Below, piece after piece: positions 1 through 4,441 of a DNA stretch of 5,792 bases. Origin of the DNA: Cyanobacteria bacterium UBA1186 (GTDB taxonomy: Bacteria; Cyanobacteriota; Vampirovibrionia; Gastranaerophilales; Gastranaerophilaceae). The position numbers were made by a program, and so were the translations under genes. Numbering within the stretch: position 1 is the first letter of the stretch; each line of letters begins with the position of its first letter. Under the pieces are notes generated by a model. That model worked only from the letters and a program-made list of their open reading frames with translations, had not been told where the DNA came from and did no database searches. The stretch spans positions 4,752 to 10,543 of the forward strand of contig DBYM01000034.1 of NCBI GenBank assembly GCA_002309875.1, written 5' to 3'.

Positions 1-158
1 TCGAATGTTCTGTTTTCCGCAACTTCAAAAAATGAATTAATTATACTGTTTAAAGTTTTGTTGTTCTGTAAAAAAACAAATCCTATAAGCAACGTGGCCA
101 TAACAAGCAATATATAAGTGCCGTATATGAACCATTTAGTCTGAATAAAATCTTTCAC
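1..158 (-). CDS. N-terminus of an unrecognised single-pass membrane protein (partial)
   Basis: An open frame runs from a GTG start at 158 to the window edge without a stop, giving 52 codons of a longer protein. Translation begins MKDFIQTKWF. Residues about 9-30 form one strongly hydrophobic segment, followed by a polar stretch (QNNKTLNS). Lysines 2 and 8 lie before the segment, so an N-in, C-out single-pass anchor is likely. The start is supported by GGAGAGGT at 169-162, about 4-7 nt upstream. An in-frame TAA at 173-171 leaves no room for an earlier start. The gene follows the 53-codon gene at 332-171 after a 12-nt gap and probably shares its transcript. It is divergent from the flagellar operon. 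An extracytoplasmic sensor, kinase or chemoreceptor would all begin like this, but the remaining sequence is missing and no family can be assigned. Confidence 0.75.
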   Translation of the reverse strand, partial: MKDFIQTKWFIYGTYILLVMATLLIGFVFLQNNKTLNSIINSFFEVAENRTF

Positions 159-170
159 GATACCTCTCCG

Positions 171-332
171 TTATCTGTTAGTATAGTTAATTTTGACGTT
201 TTTTGCAAGTGTTTTTCCGATATCAAGGCCTTTTAGAATGGCATTGTTATTCAATTTAAGGAGTTCGGTATATTCTGATAGTTCAGTAGGGTTGGAAAGA
301 TACCTTAACAAACATTCCTCGTGTAAATTCAT
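171..332 (-). CDS. Small hypothetical protein, 53 aa
   Basis: The frame runs from an ATG at 332 to a TAA ending at 171. The protein begins MNLHEECLLRYLSNPTELSE and ends in KNVKINYTNR. It is soluble, with no signal peptide or membrane segment. The middle (ELLKLNNNAILKGLDIG) looks helical, and the C-terminus is basic. I do not recognise the family. Support for a real gene comes from GAGG placed 7 nt before the ATG, and from a stop located just before a well-formed ribosome binding site and GTG start of the next gene, the usual operon spacing. A TTG-started frame on the opposite strand overlaps it (193-378) but has no ribosome binding site and an implausible composition, so this strand is preferred. 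A small regulator or accessory of the downstream membrane protein is possible, but this is only inferred from position. Confidence 0.62.
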   Translation of the reverse strand: MNLHEECLLRYLSNPTELSEYTELLKLNNNAILKGLDIGKTLAKNVKINYTNR

Positions 333-438
333 TATTAAACCTCGCAAAAATCTTAATATTTGTTACGGAGGTCTTTGACATTTCTTTAATCGTAATTAAA
401 AACTATAGTACAAACAGATGATTTTTGGCGGTAAACAC

Positions 439-465
439 TAAAAATCGGGAAATATTATCCGATAT
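439..465 (+). promoter_or_regulatory. Sigma-28/sigma-D (FliA-type) promoter for the fliE operon
   Basis: TAAAAATC at 439-446 is followed by 11 nt and then TCCGATAT at 458-465. This gives TAAA-N15-TCCGATAT, against the FliA consensus TAAA-N15-GCCGATAA and the Bacillus sigma-D form ending GCCGATAT: all four -35 bases and seven of eight -10 bases match the latter. A start point 6-7 nt downstream would fall at about 471-473. That leaves a leader of roughly 15 nt that still contains the fliE ribosome binding site. No equally good housekeeping promoter is visible nearby. Flagellar sigma factors usually drive late genes, so control of an MS-ring operon would be notable. Confidence 0.6.
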
Positions 466-487
466 ACGAACTAAAGAGGTGATAATT

Positions 488-829
488 ATGTTTAACGGCT
501 TTGTCCCCAGATACGATCTTGAAGCGAGGATACAACACTCAAAAATAGACTCTTGGGGTTATGATTTACCGGGTGCCCGTATGGGAAGGATAGAAGGTCC
601 TGATACGGTGGATTTTTCGAGTGTAATGTCCGGCCTTGTTGAAAATCTGAATAATCAGATGAGCGCACCGGATAACTTACTGAAAGATGCGATGATGGGC
701 AGTGAAAACGTTGATATTCACGATATTATGACTGCAATGTCCAAAGCGGAAATAAGTATTTCGGTTGCAACGACTGCGGTCGGAAAAGTCATACAAGCGT
801 ATGATAAAATTATGCAATTACAGATTTAG
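488..829 (+). CDS. fliE: Flagellar hook-basal body complex protein FliE
   Basis: This 113-residue protein is close to the usual FliE length of about 100-110. FliE sits in the periplasm, joins the MS ring to the proximal rod, and is among the first substrates of the flagellar export gate. The diagnostic C-terminal half is clear: residues 78-113 read IHDIMTAMSKAEIS, then a helix ending AYDKIMQLQI, which matches the FliE pattern of IHDVM, KA, and AYQEIM with a terminal Met/Leu-Gln-Ile/Val. One deviation is VGK at 98-100, where most members have VRNK. Residues 1-42 are more variable. The start at 488 is chosen because GAGGTGAT (476-483), a perfect anti-16S match, precedes it; a longer TTG-started reading from 425 would run through the sigma-28 promoter. 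It is the first gene of the operon, and flgB and flgC, often just upstream, are absent. Confidence 0.93.
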   Translation: MFNGFVPRYDLEARIQHSKIDSWGYDLPGARMGRIEGPDTVDFSSVMSGLVENLNNQMSAPDNLLKDAMMGSENVDIHDIMTAMSKAEISISVATTAVGKVIQAYDKIMQLQI

Positions 830-831
830 TC

Positions 832-860
832 TTCTCATAAACTGCTAAAAAGTGTATAAT
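832..860 (+). promoter_or_regulatory. Possible internal sigma-70-type promoter before fliF
   Basis: In the 48-nt gap between fliE and fliF, TTCTCA (832-837, four of six bases of TTGACA) lies 17 nt before a perfect TATAAT (855-860). Transcription would start near 867, leaving about 11 nt before the fliF ATG and including its AAGGA site. The spacing is ideal, but the gap is AT-rich, so chance resemblance is a real possibility. If active, it would allow fliF and downstream genes to be expressed separately from fliE. Confidence 0.28.
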
Positions 861-877
861 AAAATAGGGAAGGATAT

Positions 878-2542
878 ATGGATTTTAACAAAATACTTGA
901 AAATAAAGTGCTTTTAGCCTCAATAATAGGCGGGGTAGTCCTGTTATTGTTAGTTTTTATTATATGCGGAACAATAGCAAGTTCGTCAAAGGCGGATAAG
1001 GCACAGATAGATGTGTCAAATGAGCCTCTTAAAGAAGATGTTGACTTGTTGAGTACGGATAATATGGGTAAGGCTCTTGAAATTCAGGCTTTACTTGCGC
1101 GTAACAATATTGTTGCAACAAGAACTCTTGACGGTACAAAATCAGTCCTGAAACTTAAAAAAGGCGACTGCACTCCTGGTATGAGAAAATGTACGACCGA
1201 GCAAAGAGACCGTGCGATTATGGTAATCGTTGAGAGCGGTTTATATGACCAAAACGTCGGCTTGGAAGTTTTTGATAAGGGTGATTTCACTTCAACAAAA
1301 GAAGATAAACGTATAAGACTCGTAAGGGCGATGAACGGTGAATTGTCAAGATTGATAAAGAGAATTGACGGTATTGAAAGCGCTTCTGTATTTATTTCAA
1401 TTCCCGAACAGACAATGTTTTCATCAATGCAGAAACCGATTACGGCAACTGTACAGTTGACTGTTGCAGTCGGTCAGACTTTAAACCCCGGAACAATAAA
1501 AGCGGTTTCAAATCTGCTCTTAGGAAGTGTTTCCGGCCTTACGGCACAAAATATTTCGATCACGGATACCAACGGACACGTGTATAACAGTCTTGTAGAT
1601 GCTCAGTCAGAGATGCTTCAGCGTTTACAGGAAAACGATAAATATATGCAGGAAAAAGTTCAGGCACAATTGAACAGATTGATTGGTGCAGGCAAATATG
1701 TTGCTACGGTAAGCACTTTCCTGAAACAGGCACCTGTTGAAAAGCATACAATTTCCTACGATCCTTCTACAAGAATCGCTTTGAACGAGCAGGTATTCTC
1801 CGAAGGTTTGGGCGATCAGACTCAGGATACCAATAAGAATACGAATGCCGTAAGCGTATATTTACCGAACGGCCTGCCTGCAGGAAGTTCTGATTCTTCA
1901 CAAAACAGAAGTTATTCAAGAACTGCAAGAGAAACTCAGTACGGAGTCGCAAAAGTTCAGACAAGTGAAGTTATGGCTCCAGGAACTTTGGAAGAAATCT
2001 CAATAGCCGTAACTCTTGAAAAAGATGCTCTGCCTGTAGAATTAACACTTGAAGAATTGAAAGAATTGGTTGCACATGCGGCAAGTCCGAAGGCATCTCC
2101 CGATAATGTAACAATAGCCTTTGCGGAATCTTTGGATCCGTTTATGGCAGGCGATAAGAATGTCAAAGCACCTATCAAGGCTGAACACGGTAATCCTTGG
2201 TGGCTTGCAATAGCACTTCTTGCATTCGGTTTGTTCTTCGGTCACAAGGCATTATCTCAGAGAATCAATGCTGCTAAGGCTGCTCAGGAAGAAGAAATGC
2301 TCAGACTTAAAGAACAGAATGACGAACAGGATAAACAACTTAAAGATTTAAGTATGAATGCTGCAGATTTGATTGAAAGACAATCTCAACTTCAGCAGGG
2401 CTTACTTGAACAGCAGAACAGACCTGCAATAAGAGCGTCAGGCTCCGATATAAGAGAGGCTTTGAGAGAATTGAAACGTGAATTTGATGGTGTTGACGAA
2501 TCAGATGCGGGCGAAAGAATCAGAAGTTGGATTGAACAATAG
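878..2542 (+). CDS. fliF: Flagellar MS-ring protein FliF
   Basis: This 554-residue protein matches FliF in length and architecture. FliF forms the ring in the inner membrane around the export gate and carries the rotor. A first membrane segment lies at about residues 11-33 and a second at about 441-455. Between them are ring-building motifs: residues 119-145 (GLYDQNVGLEVFDKGDF), LVRAMNGELSRLI at 148-160, and IDGIESASVFISIPEQ at 163-178. The region 290-370 is the low-complexity beta-collar with LPNGLPAG (329-336), which shorter SctJ proteins of injectisomes lack. After the second membrane segment comes a Glu/Gln-rich coiled coil (467-515). A C-terminal helix at 541-554 (ESDAGERIRSWIEQ) resembles the FliG-binding tail. 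An unusual loop at about 95-109 carries Cys98 and Cys105. The start has GGGAAGGA just upstream. The downstream gene begins 47 nt later. Confidence 0.95.
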   Translation: MDFNKILENKVLLASIIGGVVLLLLVFIICGTIASSSKADKAQIDVSNEPLKEDVDLLSTDNMGKALEIQALLARNNIVATRTLDGTKSVLKLKKGDCTPGMRKCTTEQRDRAIMVIVESGLYDQNVGLEVFDKGDFTSTKEDKRIRLVRAMNGELSRLIKRIDGIESASVFISIPEQTMFSSMQKPITATVQLTVAVGQTLNPGTIKAVSNLLLGSVSGLTAQNISITDTNGHVYNSLVDAQSEMLQRLQENDKYMQEKVQAQLNRLIGAGKYVATVSTFLKQAPVEKHTISYDPSTRIALNEQVFSEGLGDQTQDTNKNTNAVSVYLPNGLPAGSSDSSQNRSYSRTARETQYGVAKVQTSEVMAPGTLEEISIAVTLEKDALPVELTLEELKELVAHAASPKASPDNVTIAFAESLDPFMAGDKNVKAPIKAEHGNPWWLAIALLAFGLFFGHKALSQRINAAKAAQEEEMLRLKEQNDEQDKQLKDLSMNAADLIERQSQLQQGLLEQQNRPAIRASGSDIREALRELKREFDGVDESDAGERIRSWIEQ

Positions 2543-2589
2543 AAACGTTCTTAATAAAACTATATAATATATAATATTGGGAAAAGAAG

Positions 2590-3639
2590 ATGGCGATAGA
2601 GGGTTTTGATTATAAAGGTTTTGCGGAAAATATGGCGGGGCAGGCAAAAGAACTTGTTCCTGCTGATTTAAAGGATTTTGAAAAAGAATACATAGTTAAG
2701 ACACTTGGCAATTTCACATTGCTTGCGGGCGAAGCGCTTTATAATGACGAATCTCTCAAACTGACGGCCGAGCAGGCGATATTTATAACACAAATCATTG
2801 CCGAGTGGTCATTCCATAAATCTATTGACCTGATACATTCGGGAATCCTTCCGCAGTATTGGGATAGCATAATGCAGAAGATTGCCTTTACCATATTTGA
2901 GGTTGCGAAACAGGCTATTGCGAGGAATATTCCTCAAGACCAATTATTGCAGGCAGTAGAGCATCATGTCGTAAAAGTTTATAAACAGAGCATTGATGAA
3001 CTTCAGGAAAAAGGCATCATTAATGAAGAAGTAAAGAATCAGGCGGAAAGTCAATCCAATATTGATGCTATGGCTCAGCAGGCTCAGGAAGAACAGCAGA
3101 AGGCTCAAGAGGAGGCTCAGGCAAAGGCAGTTGAAGATGCTGAAGCAGAACAGAAGAGAAAAGAAGAAAAACGTGCCAAACGTCAGGCAGAACGTCAATC
3201 AAATGATGCGATTGCGAAGATTAACGGAATTTCAAACAAGCAGATGAAACTGATGACTTTGGCAATGGTTCTGAAACTTCTTTCGCAGGACAAAGTAACG
3301 ACAATTTTGAATAAATTTGATTCAAATGATTCTCTTACGATATCTCAGTATATGAACATGGCGGATTTGGAATCAAAACTTGAGAGTGATATTATTGCAA
3401 ACTGCCTTAAAGATATTCGTGATATTCTTCCGATTAAGCGCAAACTTACCAAAGAGAATGTAATTCTTGATATGAAAGATATTTATGCGGTACATTCAAG
3501 AGAAAAAGTTGAGAAAATTCTCAAGAACGAACGTCCGATTGTTAAGAGATTTGTTTCTCAGGCTTATGACGGTGAATACGGAGATTTGCCTTTGCATGTT
3601 GCGGGCGTCGTAACGGAATATATTAGTGAGAACGTATAA
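2590..3639 (+). CDS. FliG-position protein with coiled coil and weak C-terminal FliG-like region
   Basis: This 349-residue cytoplasmic protein lies between fliF and fliH, where fliG (motor switch, about 330-345 aa) is normally found. Residues 1-140 are helical and unfamiliar, with landmarks TLLAGEALYNDE (43-54) and IAEWSFHKSIDLIHSGI (70-86). Residues about 155-205 are a Gln/Glu/Ala/Lys/Arg-rich coiled coil. Residues about 216-349 resemble the start of FliG: a hydrophobic helix pair (LMTLAMVLKLLSQDKVTTIL, 221-240), then EKILKNERPIVKRFVS (308-323). The latter is similar to the FliG middle-domain motif containing EHPQ, but reads ERPI. LPLHVAGVVTEYI (333-345) could correspond to the LPEELQ helix. 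Only about 35 residues follow, so the torque-generating FliG C domain is absent. A role as a rotor adaptor bound to the FliF tail is inferred from position; the protein could instead be an unrelated cytoplasmic scaffold. The start is preceded by a purine-rich GGGAAAAGAAG. Confidence 0.5.
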   Translation: MAIEGFDYKGFAENMAGQAKELVPADLKDFEKEYIVKTLGNFTLLAGEALYNDESLKLTAEQAIFITQIIAEWSFHKSIDLIHSGILPQYWDSIMQKIAFTIFEVAKQAIARNIPQDQLLQAVEHHVVKVYKQSIDELQEKGIINEEVKNQAESQSNIDAMAQQAQEEQQKAQEEAQAKAVEDAEAEQKRKEEKRAKRQAERQSNDAIAKINGISNKQMKLMTLAMVLKLLSQDKVTTILNKFDSNDSLTISQYMNMADLESKLESDIIANCLKDIRDILPIKRKLTKENVILDMKDIYAVHSREKVEKILKNERPIVKRFVSQAYDGEYGDLPLHVAGVVTEYISENV

Positions 3640-3644
3640 TATAT

Positions 3645-4394
3645 ATGATAATAAAGAAGAAAAATCAAAGAATCAGAGAGGAGAAGAGTGTTAAAGAGCC
3701 GTTGAAGGTTGAGACGGCAGAAACTCCTGACGTTATTTCGGAAGAAGTAACTGAGGTTGCTCCTGTTGAGGAAAAAACAAGAAATTCCGAGATTGATTTG
3801 TTTGACATTGAGAATATTGATTTTAAACAAAGACAAGAGCGCAGACGAGGCTCAAGAAGACGCGGTTACAGAAGAATTGATGACAGAAATCTTGTTTCAC
3901 GTGCACAGGAAGAGTCTGAAAACATTAAAAAATCGGCCTTTGAAGAAGGTTACAGAGAAGGTTTGGAAAAATCCAAGACGGATTTGGATATATTCAGAAC
4001 GGAACTTTCTAAGTTTATGACCGCAAAACAAGATGTTTTCGAGTTTATTGCACCTGATATTTTAGAAATCAGTGTTGATATTGCAAAGAAAATCGTAAAG
4101 AAAGAACTCGAGTCCGACCCGCAGTCTATCATAAATACTATAACAGATGTTTTAAAAACCGTGTCGAAGAGCGAGCCTAAGATTTCTATAAAGGTTAGAC
4201 CGCAGGACGTTCAGTTTATAAAGGATACGCTTCCAAACATAACGTATCAGTATGGTATAGATGCAAAGATTAATATTGTTGCTGACCCTTCGATTGAGGA
4301 GGGCGGGTGCGTATTTCAGACCAATAACGGGATTGTTGATGCATCTATTGACACACAACTTGAAATCATTAAAAAAGCATTAGAGGTGGGGTAA
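3645..4394 (+). CDS. fliH: Flagellar assembly protein FliH (export ATPase regulator)
   Basis: This is a 249-residue FliH/SctL-type protein, which in known systems binds the ATPase FliI, restrains its activity and docks it at the export gate. Residues 1-60 are acidic and poorly conserved. Residues 63-77 (RQERRRGSRRRGYRR) are an unusual Arg block. From 98 a helix begins with SAFEEGYREGLEKS, the typical FliH entry into its coiled coil. The C-terminal domain at about 135-249 contains LEISVDIAKKIVKKEL (140-155) and ends with EEGGCVFQTNNGIVDASIDT (218-237), the family signature for this domain. The gene starts 5 nt after the preceding stop, and no ribosome binding site is visible before ATG 3645, so translation may depend on coupling; an in-frame TTG at 3702 is a weaker alternative. 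Its usual partner gene fliI does not follow; flhA does. Confidence 0.9.
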   Translation: MIIKKKNQRIREEKSVKEPLKVETAETPDVISEEVTEVAPVEEKTRNSEIDLFDIENIDFKQRQERRRGSRRRGYRRIDDRNLVSRAQEESENIKKSAFEEGYREGLEKSKTDLDIFRTELSKFMTAKQDVFEFIAPDILEISVDIAKKIVKKELESDPQSIINTITDVLKTVSKSEPKISIKVRPQDVQFIKDTLPNITYQYGIDAKINIVADPSIEEGGCVFQTNNGIVDASIDTQLEIIKKALEVG

Positions 4395-4441
4395 TGATTC
4401 AACCGGTAAAACATAATACAAGGACAGATGAAAGGGCATAA
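4394..4441 (+). CDS. Putative 15-codon micro-ORF bridging fliH and flhA
   Basis: An ATG at 4394-4396 shares its first base with the last base of the fliH TAA stop (TAATG). The reading MIQPVKHNTRTDERA ends at TAA 4439-4441, whose last base is the first base of the flhA ATG, again TAATG. GAGGTG at 4384-4389 gives the micro-ORF an excellent ribosome binding site 4 nt upstream. This double overlap suggests a translation relay that delivers ribosomes from fliH to flhA. The peptide has no recognisable function and may be only a by-product. A chance origin in a 46-nt spacer cannot be excluded. Confidence 0.35.
   Translation: MIQPVKHNTRTDERA

Noticed and set aside
193..378. Plus-strand TTG-started frame of 61 codons upstream of fliE
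   Set aside because: It has no ribosome binding site and an odd composition, and it lies antisense to the better-supported 53-codon minus-strand gene.
375..409. TTGACA at 375-380 with TATAGT at 404-409 as a housekeeping promoter
   Set aside because: The 23-nt spacing is too long. At 16 nt only TAAAAA is available, which lacks the important last T of the -10 box.
425..487. Upstream TTG extension of fliE by 21 residues
   Set aside because: ATG 488 has a perfect GAGGTGAT site, and the extension would cover the sigma-28 promoter; the extra residues are not FliE-like.
3757..4020. Overlapping plus-strand frame inside fliH
   Set aside because: It is an out-of-frame shadow; the fliH frame carries the recognisable family motifs.
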